Origin: Jannaschia marina
GTDB taxonomy: Bacteria; Pseudomonadota; Alphaproteobacteria; Rhodobacterales; Rhodobacteraceae
DNA: 64,000 nucleotides
NCBI RefSeq assembly: GCF_013404595.1
Contig: NZ_JABVAX010000010.1
Span: 1 to 64,000, forward strand
Reading direction: 5' to 3'
In this document: piece by piece, positions 1 through 6,929 of the stretch
Layout: the number at the start of each line of letters is the position of its first letter
Position numbering within the stretch: the first letter of the stretch is position 1
Program-made: the position numbers and the translations under genes
Notes under the pieces: model-generated
What the model saw: the letters and a program-made list of their open reading frames with translations, nothing else
What the model was told of the DNA's origin: nothing
The model's database searches: none

Positions 1-488
1 CCTCCGGGGGCGACGGCGCGGACATGATCCTCGGCGACGACGGAAGGGACACCCTTCAGGGCCGGAACGGTGACGATACGATCGCCGGCAATTTCGGTGA
101 CGACATCCTCGGTGGAGGAGATGACGAGGATCGGCTGTTCGGCGGGGGCGGCGACGACACGATCGACGGCGGCGAGGGGGCGGACCGCATCGACGGCGGC
201 TTCGGCGACGACCGCTTGACCGGCGGCCAGGGAGCCGACGTATTCCTCTTCGGCACGTCCCAGGGGTTGGACAGGATCACCGACTTCGACCGGACCGAAG
301 ACCTCATCGACCTCGGCGGCCACGCTGCGAGCGGCTTCCACGCGCTGCGTCTTCTGTCCACCGACGGCGGCTCCTCGACGCTGATCCGGTTCGAGAACGC
401 GAGCGGCCAACAGGACAATACGCTCGGCGGGATCGTCCTGGAGGGAATAGCCTCCGGTCAGCTGGACGCGGACGACTTCGTGTTTTGA
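1..488 (+). CDS. RTX calcium-binding repeat protein, C-terminal part
   Basis: The reading frame is open from the left window edge (first full codon at 3), so only the C-terminus is present. It begins with tandem glycine/aspartate nonapeptides of the GGxGxDxLx type (for example GGGGDDTIDG), which form Ca2+-binding beta-rolls in secreted RTX proteins. A typical C-terminal cap follows: ADVFLF, then DRITDFD, then a short beta-rich end finishing DADDFVF. Proteins of this class leave by type I secretion. The N-terminal domain that would define function (adhesin, protease, lipase) lies outside the window, so no specific role is assigned. Confidence 0.9.
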   Translation, partial: SGGDGADMILGDDGRDTLQGRNGDDTIAGNFGDDILGGGDDEDRLFGGGGDDTIDGGEGADRIDGGFGDDRLTGGQGADVFLFGTSQGLDRITDFDRTEDLIDLGGHAASGFHALRLLSTDGGSSTLIRFENASGQQDNTLGGIVLEGIASGQLDADDFVF

Positions 489-773
489 CGCGGACCTTCG
501 CGCGGCGGCCCAAAGATCCTCAGCGGGCCAGATGAAGGATAATACTGGTAGTATAGTTATGCTAAATAATTGTGGGCGGAATGGCCCTTAGCTGCCGCTC
601 ACGTTGAAGTTAAATGCTGCGATGCAGTCTCCCCAAAGCGGACTTACAGCACTAGATCTAAGTCCGATTAGTTCAAGGTGACTATAATTATCTGTGACAT
701 TGGATTGGCCACATGAAAGGGATAATCCTCATTTGAAAAACTACTCTCGCCAAGGTTAACGAGACCACCCATG

Positions 774-1250
774 CTATTGTTTCAGATTCAATACAAGCCC
801 ACGTGCTGCAAAGGCTTCATTTCCGACGAGTCTTCCGTCTCGATATTCAACAATCTCAAATCCCTCTGATCTATACAAGTTTTGCGCGGGGATGTTTCCA
901 TCCAGCAATTCAATCATCGGATTCCCACTTGCGCAGGCTATCGCATTTTGCAGCAATGTCCGGCCGATCCCATTGCGATAGTGATCAGGATCGACGTAAA
1001 GCCAAGTCACCTCATCACTATCGAAGGCTACAAAACCAACGACACTTTCCTCAATTTTGGCTACCATCAGACAACCGTCAAAAAGGCCCTCATCTTCGTA
1101 TGTCTCTGCCAACGAAAGAAAAGCGGCGACCCCCACGGTCAACTCTAGTTCATCCATCCTCGTGCGATCATGGATGTCGCACAGACTTGACCAGTCAGAG
1201 CGTTCATAAGCTCGCACCAAAATAGACGTTTCTTGTGTTGGAAGTGTCAT
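774..1250 (-). CDS. GNAT family N-acetyltransferase
   Basis: 158-residue single-domain protein. The acetyl-CoA-binding motif A is visible as YVDPDHYRNGIGRTLL (R/QxxGxG/A signature), followed by a motif-B-like stretch (NPMIELLDGNIPAQNLYRSEGFEIVE) typical of small-molecule or protein N-acetyltransferases. The ATG at 1250 is preceded by GGAGAAAG, a good ribosome-binding site. The substrate cannot be read from the sequence. The gene and its flanks are clearly more AT-rich than the rest of the window, and it lies between an RTX gene and insertion sequences, which suggests recent acquisition. Confidence 0.85.
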   Translation of the reverse strand: MTLPTQETSILVRAYERSDWSSLCDIHDRTRMDELELTVGVAAFLSLAETYEDEGLFDGCLMVAKIEESVVGFVAFDSDEVTWLYVDPDHYRNGIGRTLLQNAIACASGNPMIELLDGNIPAQNLYRSEGFEIVEYRDGRLVGNEAFAARGLVLNLKQ

Positions 1251-1699
1251 GAGCTTTCTCCATTACTTGAGACTTCGGGACTCTTCCTGAGTCTGGATTT
1301 CCGCTGAAATTCTGTGTTGCGACCACCGCTTAAGGCCCACCGCTCACAACCTCAACCGTTCGGGTCCATGCTCTATGTCCGCGCCAATCGGCGCGTACAT
1401 TCACTCGGCATTTTGAGACGGTTTCCGTCACCAAAGGCGCGCCTTATTCATCCAAACCAAAAGAACGAGAATGGCCCCAGGACCATGCATTTCCGGCGTC
1501 CTGGTGACACAACAGATCTGGCGGAAGAGCATCGCAGACCTACAGTAGCGGCCCATCCATTGAGATGCTTAGAGCTTCAAACAGAGCGTTCACCAGTCAC
1601 AATCGAGGCGCGGGTGCACTTTGCGCGCCGAATGCGATGCCGACGGCTATACACAAAGCGACAGAACCGCGCTGTCAAAAAGGTCACCCAACCGTCACC
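1251..1699. other. Intergenic stretch without recognisable gene
   Basis: About 450 bp between the divergent GNAT gene and the first insertion sequence. Open frames exist but show no recognisable domain, no good ribosome-binding site and mixed composition. I see no hairpin terminator or repeat. It may be debris of an earlier gene flanking the IS insertion. Confidence 0.5.
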
Positions 1700-1705
1700 A
1701 TGAAC

Positions 1706-1733
1706 TGCCCCCATTTTGACCGGGCAGCCTGGC
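1706..1733 (+). repeat. Left terminal inverted repeat of the IS2-like element
   Basis: 28 bp starting TGCCCCCATTTTGACCGGG. Its inverted partner lies at 2980-3007 with 22 of 28 identities. The longest uninterrupted match is CAGCCTG, with ACCGG just outside it. Confidence 0.75.
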
Positions 1734-1774
1734 ATAACCATGGAAGGCCCGAGCCTGTGCTCAGGGACATTCTC

Positions 1775-2996
1775 ATGCCCGACGAAGATCGACCCTGCGT
1801 AGAGGTGATCACCAGCGTCGCCGGCCGCCGCTATCGGCCTGCGCATGAGAAGCTGCGCATCGTGGAGGAGAGCCTGGTGCCCGGCAAGTCCGTCTCCGCC
1901 GTCGCCCGGCGTAACGGCGTCGCTCCGGACCTGCTGTTCCGCTGGCGGTGTCTGATGGCCGAAGGAGGTGCCATGGCGGTCGAGAAGAACGAGCCGGTGG
2001 TCGGGGCCTCCGAGGTCCGCAAGCTCGAGGAGCGCGTGCGCCAGCTCGAGCGGATGCTCGGCCGCAAGACCATGGAGGCGGAGATCCTGCGCGAGGCGCT
2101 CGATAAGGCAGGGGCAAAAAAAACGGACATGGCCGCCGCCGTCGCCGCCGAAAGACGGTTTCCGATGAAGGCCGTGGCCGAGGCGATCGGCGTGAGCCGT
2201 TCGCAGCTTCATGCCAGGTCTGTGAGCGCGTCGAAGCCGCGAGGGCGCTACCGCAAGGCCGAGGACGACGAGCTGCTTCCCGTCCTGCGCCACCTCGTCG
2301 ACCAACGTCCGGCCTACGGCTGCCGGCGAATTACGGCGCTCCTGAACCGCGAGCGCCGGGCTTTGAAGCTGGAGCCGGTCAATCGCAAGCGAGTGCTGCG
2401 CATTCTCAACCTGCACGGCCTGACGCCGGAGCAGTCCACGGGCCGCCGGGAGGGCCGCGTCCACGACGGCAGGGTCGCCGTCATGGCCTCGAACCTGCGC
2501 TGGTGTTCCGACGCCCGCGAGATCACCTGCTGGAACGGCGAGAAGGTCCGCATCGCCTTCATCATCGATGCCTTCGACCGCGCGGTGATCGCGCACGTCG
2601 CCGTCACGGGCGCGGGTATCTCCGGCCCGAAGGTGCGCGATATGATGCTCGCCGCCGTCGAGAAGCGCTTCGATACGGATCGCGCCCCGCACCCCGTCGA
2701 GCACCTCAGCGACAACAGCTCGTGCTAAACCGCCGGCGAGACGCGCGACTTCGCCCGCCAGCTCGGCCGCGTTCCCTGCTTCACGCCCGTCCGGTCACCG
2801 GAGAGCAACGGCATGAGCGAGGCCTGCGTCAAAACCCTCAAACGCGACTACGTCCGCGTCACCCCTCTGCCCGACGCCGCCACGGTGCTCGGGCTCGTCC
2901 CCGCGTGGATCGACGACTGCAACACCCTCCATCCACATTCCGCGCTCGCCCGACGAGTTCAGACCAGCGCTCAGCAAAAGTCAGGCTGTCCGGTAA
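1775..2996 (+). pseudogene. IS2-like transposase, nonsense and frameshift mutated
   Basis: The start is placed at the ATG at 1775, inside the element. The N-terminus is a helix-turn-helix OrfA-type domain (EKLRIVEESLVPGKSVSAVARR), followed by a leucine-rich coiled coil and an rve/DDE integrase domain. All three acidic residues of the DDE triad are readable: WCSDA, LSDNS and ESNGMSEA. Translation stops at a TAA at 2726-2728 right after LSDNSSC; the same frame then resumes with TAGETRDFARQ, so a single substitution probably created the stop. Near 2940 the frame shifts: the expected C-terminus RSPDEFRPALSKSQAVR reads in the +1 frame and stops at 2996. Confidence 0.85.
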
Positions 2997-3007
2997 AACC
3001 GCGGGCA
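2980..3007 (-). repeat. Right terminal inverted repeat of the IS2-like element
   Basis: Read on the minus strand it starts TGCCCGCGGTTTTACCGGAC and pairs with 1706-1733. It lies only 3 bp from the left end of the second insertion sequence. Confidence 0.7.
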
Positions 3008-3010
3008 ATC
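3007..3010. repeat. Target-site duplication AATC (left copy) of the second IS
   Basis: AATC directly precedes the left inverted repeat at 3011 and is repeated at 4432-4435 directly after the right inverted repeat. Short duplications of this size are normal for IS3-family transposition. Confidence 0.75.
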
Positions 3011-3055
3011 TGACCTTCCCCCCGGTCTCCGGGCCATTGCGAACTGGAATTTTCC
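3011..3055 (+). repeat. Left inverted repeat of the second IS
   Basis: Begins TGACCTTCCCCC and ends CTGGAATTTTCC. These two blocks are shared exactly with the reverse complement of 4388-4431; the middle is less conserved. Confidence 0.85.
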
Positions 3056-3084
3056 ACCTTTGAATGGACGAAGGAGGAAGACCC

Positions 3085-3396
3085 ATGAAGCGGAAGCGTT
3101 TCACAGAGTTGGAATGGGACCGTGGCCCCAGTGGGGCCGCGTAAGCCCATTGAAACAGGATCATCGGCGTGCTGAAGGAGAGCGAGGCAGGCGCGAAGAC
3201 GGACGACGTTTGTCGGCGTCACGGCATCAGCTCGGCGAGCTTCTACAGTTGGCGCAAGAAGTACGATGGCATGGAGGCTGGCGACGCCAAGCGTCTGAGG
3301 GCCTTGGAAGCGGAGAACGCCAAGCTGAAGCGGATCGTCGCGGACCAGATGCTCGACATGTCCGCGATGAAGGATCTGCTGCAAAAACATTGGTAA
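3085..3396 (+). pseudogene. IS3-family OrfA, interrupted by a hairpin cassette
   Basis: The ATG at 3085 follows a GGAGG ribosome-binding site. The first eight codons (MKRKRFTE) are typical of OrfA, a helix-turn-helix protein that binds IS ends. The frame then runs into a 45-bp insert (3109-3153) containing an in-frame TAA. After the insert it continues in the same frame as RIIGVLKESEAGAKTDDVC, with the HTH and a leucine-rich coiled coil ending DLLQKHW. Deleting the insert gives an uninterrupted OrfA of normal size (about 88 residues). A shortened protein could start at the GTG at 3169. Confidence 0.85.
3109..3153 (+). repeat. Hairpin cassette, family A, copy 1 (45 bp, in OrfA)
   Basis: A palindrome with a central stem GTGGCCCC-AGT-GGGGCCGC and outer arms AATGGG/CCCATT. 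Its reverse complement matches the cassette at 24032-24064 at about 29 of 33 positions, differing mainly in the loop. It splits OrfA after codon 8. Removing exactly these 45 bp joins FTE to NRIIGVLKE in frame. Confidence 0.75.
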
Positions 3397-3423
3397 GCCC
3401 ATGGCGAAGCGACGAGCTGTGCA

Positions 3424-3463
3424 CTGCCCGGCAGGCGATTGCGCAGCAATCTGCCGAGAGGGG
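3424..3463 (+). repeat. Hairpin cassette, family B, copy 1 (40 bp, OrfB N-terminus)
   Basis: Starts CTGCCCGGCAG and ends CCGAGAGGGG. The inner stem is GATTGC-GCA-GCAATC. Removal joins the codons for RRAVH to FLMAERGF in frame. The outer blocks are shared with the copies at 3972-4009, 4102-4135 (both inverted) and 18171-18210. Confidence 0.75.
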
Positions 3464-3971
3464 CTTTCTGATGGCCGAGCGAGGGTTCAGCGAGCGGCGC
3501 GCGTGCCGGATCGTTGGGTTGGCGCGGTCGGTGCAGCAGTATCAGCCCATGCCAAAGGATGACGCGGCAGCGATCAAGCGCATGAAAGAGTTGGCGTCTG
3601 AGAACCAGCGATATGGCTATCCGCGCCTGCACGCGATGCTGCGCCGGGAAGGTCTCGTTGTGAACCACAAGCGCACGTATCGTCTCTACACCGAGCATGG
3701 TTTGCAGGTTCGGACCAAGAAGCGCCGTAAACTGCCAAGGCGTGACCGTGTTGCGCCGCAAGTGCCTGAGCGGCCCATGCAAAGATGGTCCCTGGACTTC
3801 GTCAGCGACCAGCTCGCTGATTATCGAAGGTTCCGTGTGCTCAACATCGTCGACGACCACAGCCGGTTCTGTCCCGGTCAGATTATCGATGTGTCGATCT
3901 CTGGGGCACGCGTGGCACGGTTCCTCGATGGTCTGGCCCTTCGCATGGACCTCCCCGAGGAGATCATCCTT

Positions 3972-4009
3972 CCCTCTCGGGATATTGCTTCGCGATACCC
4001 TGTCGGGCA
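3972..4009 (-). repeat. Hairpin cassette, family B, copy 2 (38 bp, at the second catalytic Asp)
   Basis: In the same orientation as copy 1 it reads TGCCCGACAGG, then stem TATCGC-GAA-GCAATA, then CCCGAGAGGG. It sits between PEEIIL and MDNGPE. Exact removal restores the frame. Confidence 0.75.
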
Positions 4010-4101
4010 ATGGACAACGGACCCGAAGGCACCAGCAAAGCCATGTTCGATTGGTCCGGGCGGACCGGTGTGCGCCTGCGGTTCATCGAGCCAGGCAAGC
4101 C

Positions 4102-4135
4102 CCCTCTCGCGCATGCAAGCATACGCTGCCGGGCA
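4102..4135 (-). repeat. Hairpin cassette, family B, copy 3 (34 bp, between Asp-2 and Glu)
   Basis: On the minus strand it reads TGCCCGGCAGC, then a stem containing ATGC-TT-GCAT, then CGCGAGAGGG. It separates IEPGKP from WVQNAFVESF. Exact removal restores the frame. Confidence 0.72.
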
Positions 4136-4387
4136 GTGGGTGCAGAACGCCTTCGTGGAGAGTTTCAACGGCAAGTTCCGGGACGAGTGCCTGAACCTTC
4201 ACTGGTGGGTCCGATCCCTACGACATGCGCGCGAGGAAATCGGACGATGGCGCAATCCCTACAACACCAAGCGCCCTCATTCGGCGCTCGGATACCTGTC
4301 CCCAACGGAGTTCCTGATGAAAACCACCCCGCCAGCGCTTGAGACTCTTGCGGTCTCCACGCTGCCGCTCAACACTCAAACCCAACC

Positions 4388-4431
4388 GGAAAATTCCAGA
4401 TCAAACCGGCCCTAACCGCGGGGGAAGGTCA
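4388..4431 (-). repeat. Right inverted repeat of the second IS
   Basis: Reverse complement begins TGACCTTCCCCC and ends CTGGAATTTTCC, matching 3011-3055 in its outer and inner 12 bp. AATC follows directly at 4432-4435. Confidence 0.85.
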
Positions 4432-4437
4432 AATCCA

Positions 4438-4751
4438 CTAACGAAGTTCCGGTTAGACGTACCCGATTGGAATATTCATTATTCTGTCAGTCCATCGTCG
4501 GCAGGAACACGGCGGCCCAACCAGTAAATCGAGACCCCAGGCCTTGGAGTGAACTGTCTTGTCGCTATCTGGACGTCATGTTCGAAGCGTCGATGCTGTG
4601 CCGGACGGGATTCGCCTCTTGCGGCCGTGCTTTCTGAATCACACGTGCTTCACGGCCATTCACCCCTGCTTCGTTTACTCCACCTGCTTTGTCGTTCCTA
4701 CTGATGGCGATGCCGCAAAGGACATCGGACAATGCTCAAGGAGAGTGAGTT
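4438..4751. other. Intergenic stretch after the nested IS elements
   Basis: About 310 bp without a convincing gene. It ends with AAGGAGAG, the ribosome-binding site of the small secreted protein at 4752. An open frame running through from 4559 has no good start and no recognisable domain. Confidence 0.5.
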
Positions 4752-5042
4752 ATGACTCTGAAAATTTCTGCGGCTGCTGCCGCTCTCGCGATGATTACCG
4801 GCGCACCCGCATTCGCCAACACGACACAGGTCTCGTGCCCCGATGGTGGATACGTGATCGCTATGTCGGCCGCCGTCGCGATCCAGGGCAAGGCGCAGGC
4901 CGGCGGAACCCGTGGCTTCGAGCGCGTCGTCTGCGAGCGCTCAGCCGACGCTGCGAACCTCGAATCCGGCTCGACGACTGTTGTCCCGGTATTCATCGAA
5001 GAGCTGGGTGTCGCGACGCGCGTCGTCATCTTCAAGAACTGA
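4752..5042 (+). CDS. Small secreted or periplasmic hypothetical protein
   Basis: 96 residues. A clear Sec signal peptide occupies residues 1-22 (MTLKISAAAAALAMITGAPAFA, cleavage expected after AFA), leaving a mature part of about 74 residues with two cysteines (VSC and VVC) that could form a disulfide. I do not recognise the family. The ATG is preceded by AAGGAGAG at a good distance, and a hairpin terminator lies just downstream (5061-5095), so it is probably a monocistronic gene. The function is unknown. Confidence 0.75.
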   Translation: MTLKISAAAAALAMITGAPAFANTTQVSCPDGGYVIAMSAAVAIQGKAQAGGTRGFERVVCERSADAANLESGSTTVVPVFIEELGVATRVVIFKN

Positions 5043-5060
5043 TCGCGAGACGAACGGCTC

Positions 5061-5095
5061 GGCCCCGAGGCGCTTCAGAACCGGGGCCGTTTCTC
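5061..5095 (+). terminator. Probable intrinsic terminator
   Basis: GGCCCCG (5061-5067) pairs with CGGGGCC (5082-5088) around a 14-nt loop, followed by GTTTCTCT. It lies 19 bp after the stop of the small secreted protein gene. Confidence 0.65.
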
Positions 5096-5160
5096 TCCGA
5101 CGTCGTTGGATCGATCCTGCGGGTTGAGGCCTTCCTTGTGAACGTCCCGGCTCGCACCTT

Positions 5161-5640
5161 CTATTCAGGTGCTTGCGCTGCACGCTCGGGCTCGGCGGTG
5201 CGGCCGTCATCCAGGATGGATGGCATGGTGCGGAGGACAATCGCCAAAAGGACAGCGGTCGACAGCCCAAAGGTGAAGAGGCCGGTCATGGCGGAGAATG
5301 TGACGAGGACACGATACGCCGGACCTGCCGTGATGTCTCCGTAGCCCAGCGTCGTGTAGCTGACGGCCGCGAAGTATCCCGCCGCCTCCCAGGTTGCGAC
5401 GATGTCGAGCGAAAATATCACGGCGGCCCAGATCCAGATCTGAACGCCATGCGCGGCCAGCAGGACGAACGTCCCGGCCGTCAGGATCGCAACGAGGCTG
5501 AGTACGGACCGCTCCGCATGCGCGAGGCGACGGCCGAGGCCGCGCAGAAGGTAGGCGCATGATGCAACCCCACCGACATGGACCAGAACGCAGGCCGCGA
5601 GCAAGAACGTCCCAATCGAAGTCTGCTCCAACAATGCCAT
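5161..5640 (-). CDS. Two-TM potassium channel family protein
   Basis: 159 residues from the ATG at 5640, which follows GGAGGAG at a good distance; a longer frame to 5682 lacks such a site. Hydrophobic segments flank a pore loop with the K+ selectivity filter TLGYGD inside FAAVSYTTLGYGDITAG, the ion-channel-2 signature. There is a further N-terminal pair of hydrophobic segments and no cytoplasmic RCK/TrkA-N domain; the short polar C-terminus is rich in Ala/Glu. It probably sits in the inner membrane as a tetrameric K+ channel. It is divergent from the efflux genes that follow, with about 25-50 bp between the starts. Confidence 0.85.
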   Translation of the reverse strand: MALLEQTSIGTFLLAACVLVHVGGVASCAYLLRGLGRRLAHAERSVLSLVAILTAGTFVLLAAHGVQIWIWAAVIFSLDIVATWEAAGYFAAVSYTTLGYGDITAGPAYRVLVTFSAMTGLFTFGLSTAVLLAIVLRTMPSILDDGRTAEPERAAQAPE

Positions 5641-5662
5641 CCTGCGTCTCCTCCTTTGTGCC

Positions 5663-6925
5663 GTGCGCCCTTGTCGCGGCAACGGGCTGGTTCATGCAAC
5701 CCGTCCTTATCGTCACACTCCTCTCGTCGGGCACACCGTCCTCGCGCAGGAAGTGAGCGAGACACCGCGGCCTGCCAAGGTCGCGACTGTCGATGCGACG
5801 GAAGCGACCGTGCGGCGGGCCTACCCGGCGACGGTCTTGCCGTCGCGCGAAGCGGCGCTCTCTTTCCGCGTTGGGGGGCGTATCGTCGAGTTACCGATCC
5901 GCGGTGCCATATTGGTCGGGGAAGGCGACGTCATCGCCGTACTGGACCCCCGCGACTTCGAGACCGAGATCGCCCAGACCGAGAGCCAAATCGCCCAGGC
6001 GGCGGCGCAGCTCGACGCGCTGCGGGCCGGCGCGCGTCCCGAGGAGATCGCCGCGCTGGAAGCCGGTGTGGAGGCGGCGCAGGCGCAGTTCGACGCGGCG
6101 CGGGAGAACGTCGATCGGACGCGACAGCTCCGCGAGCGTGGCGTCGTCGCGAACGCGCAACTGGAGCAGGCCGAGTCCGAGTTCCGCGTCGCCGAGGCGC
6201 AGCTCCGAACGCAGCAGGAGCAGCTCCGCATTGGCCAGACCGGTGGGCGGCCAGAGGAGATCGCTGCTTCCGAAGCCGCCATCGACGGGCTGAAGACACA
6301 GCTCCAGGCGTCACGCGATAACCTGGAGGACGCGACGCTCCGTGCGCCCTTCGCGGGCATCATCGCGCGCCGCGACGTCGAGCCCTTCGACAACGTGAAC
6401 CCCGGACAGCCCATCGCGCTACTGCAAGCGCTCGATCCCGTCCACCTCGCCTTCGATATCCCGGGGCCGGACGTGACGTCACTCACCCGCATGGGCACGG
6501 AGGTCATCGAGACCATGGCGACCTTCGACGCGATCCCCGACCGCGCCTTCGACGCGGAGTTCGTGGAGTTCTCGGTCCAGGCCGACGAGGGCACACGAAC
6601 CTATCGCGGGCGCGCGGCAGTGCCCGCACCAGAGGATGCCTTCATCCTACCGGGCATGACGGCCGAGGTCGTCTCGGAGGCACCGACCGAGGCCGTCCGC
6701 CTGATCGTGCCGCTGACGGCGGTGGCTGCGTCACCAGACGGGTCGGCCTTCGTCTGGCTGTTGGGCGAGGACGGCGCGCTGAACCGCCGGGTCATTGAGC
6801 TGGGGGATGCCGACGGCGCGCACGTCGTCGTGACGGACGGCTTGGAGGAGGGCGAGCAGGTCGTCGCGGCAGGCGTCGGCCGGATTGTCGAAGGCATGAC
6901 CATCCGTCCACTGCCGGAGGGCTGA
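5663..6925 (+). CDS. RND efflux periplasmic adaptor (membrane fusion protein), 5' end probably frameshifted
   Basis: HlyD/AcrA-type architecture: a lipoyl half-motif near ALSFRVGGRIVELPIRGAILVGEGDVIAVLDP, a long alpha-hairpin coiled coil (about residues 100-220), the second lipoyl half (LRAPFAGIIARRDVEPFDNV), then beta-barrel and membrane-proximal domains. It would link the RND pump to an outer-membrane channel. The open frame starts at a GTG (5663), but the encoded N-terminus is not a signal peptide. An ATG at 5693 in another frame gives MQPVLIVTLLSSG, and the main frame continues HTVLAQEVSE. Together they make a normal signal peptide, which suggests a one-base deletion near 5730. The rest of the gene is intact. 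Confidence 0.78.
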   Translation: MRPCRGNGLVHATRPYRHTPLVGHTVLAQEVSETPRPAKVATVDATEATVRRAYPATVLPSREAALSFRVGGRIVELPIRGAILVGEGDVIAVLDPRDFETEIAQTESQIAQAAAQLDALRAGARPEEIAALEAGVEAAQAQFDAARENVDRTRQLRERGVVANAQLEQAESEFRVAEAQLRTQQEQLRIGQTGGRPEEIAASEAAIDGLKTQLQASRDNLEDATLRAPFAGIIARRDVEPFDNVNPGQPIALLQALDPVHLAFDIPGPDVTSLTRMGTEVIETMATFDAIPDRAFDAEFVEFSVQADEGTRTYRGRAAVPAPEDAFILPGMTAEVVSEAPTEAVRLIVPLTAVAASPDGSAFVWLLGEDGALNRRVIELGDADGAHVVVTDGLEEGEQVVAAGVGRIVEGMTIRPLPEG

Positions 6926-6929
6926 GCCC

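Larger units (their letters stand above)
1701..3010 (+). mobile_element. IS2-like IS3-family insertion sequence, inactivated
   Basis: Imperfect terminal inverted repeats bound this element: 1706-1733 and 2980-3007 match at 22 of 28 positions (shared parts TGCCC, ACCGG and CAGCCTG). It carries one transposase gene of the IS2 subgroup. The outer boundaries (TG at 1701; right end near 3010 or a CA displaced to 4436-4437) are uncertain because a second IS is inserted at the right edge. No convincing target-site duplication was found. The transposase is broken by a stop codon and a frameshift, so the copy is dead on its own. Confidence 0.75.
3401..4415 (+). pseudogene. IS3-family OrfB (DDE transposase) interrupted by three hairpin cassettes
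   Basis: The coding parts are recognisable in three frames: AERGFSERRACRIVG, then the integrase core starting QRWSLDFVSD (first catalytic D), then MDNGPEGTSKAMFDW (second D) and FVESFNGKFRDECLN (catalytic E), ending with RPHSALGYLSPTEF. The frame breaks coincide exactly with three inserts of 40, 38 and 34 bp. Excising all three in silico gives one continuous OrfB with an intact DDE triad. The long open frame that spans 3060-4415 reads through insert DNA and, at its 5' end, out of frame with OrfA. Confidence 0.85.
3011..4431 (+). mobile_element. IS3-family element nested at the edge of the IS2-like element
   Basis: Bounded by inverted repeats 3011-3055 and 4388-4431 that share the outer 12 bp TGACCTTCCCCC and the inner 12 bp CTGGAATTTTCC. 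It is flanked by a perfect 4-bp duplication AATC. It encodes an IS3-type OrfA/OrfB pair with programmed-frameshift geometry (GCAAAAAC followed by overlapping frames near 3380). Four short hairpin cassettes interrupt the two reading frames (3109-3153, 3424-3463, 3972-4009, 4102-4135). The ends and the duplication are intact while the transposase is disrupted, so the copy may have moved in trans or acquired the cassettes after insertion. Confidence 0.88.

Noticed and set aside
2110..2125. A8 tract as a programmed -1 frameshift site in the IS2-like element
   Set aside because: OrfA and OrfB parts already lie in one continuous frame across it, so no frameshift is needed here.
3060..3400. N-terminal 110 residues of a 451-residue transposase frame
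   Set aside because: This frame reads out of phase with OrfA and through a hairpin cassette; the protein sequence does not match transposases until about residue 127.
1701..4437. TG…CA ends of the IS2-like element split by the second IS
   Set aside because: TG at 1701 and CA at 4436-4437 would fit, but no matching target duplication was found outside them, so the exact ends are left open.
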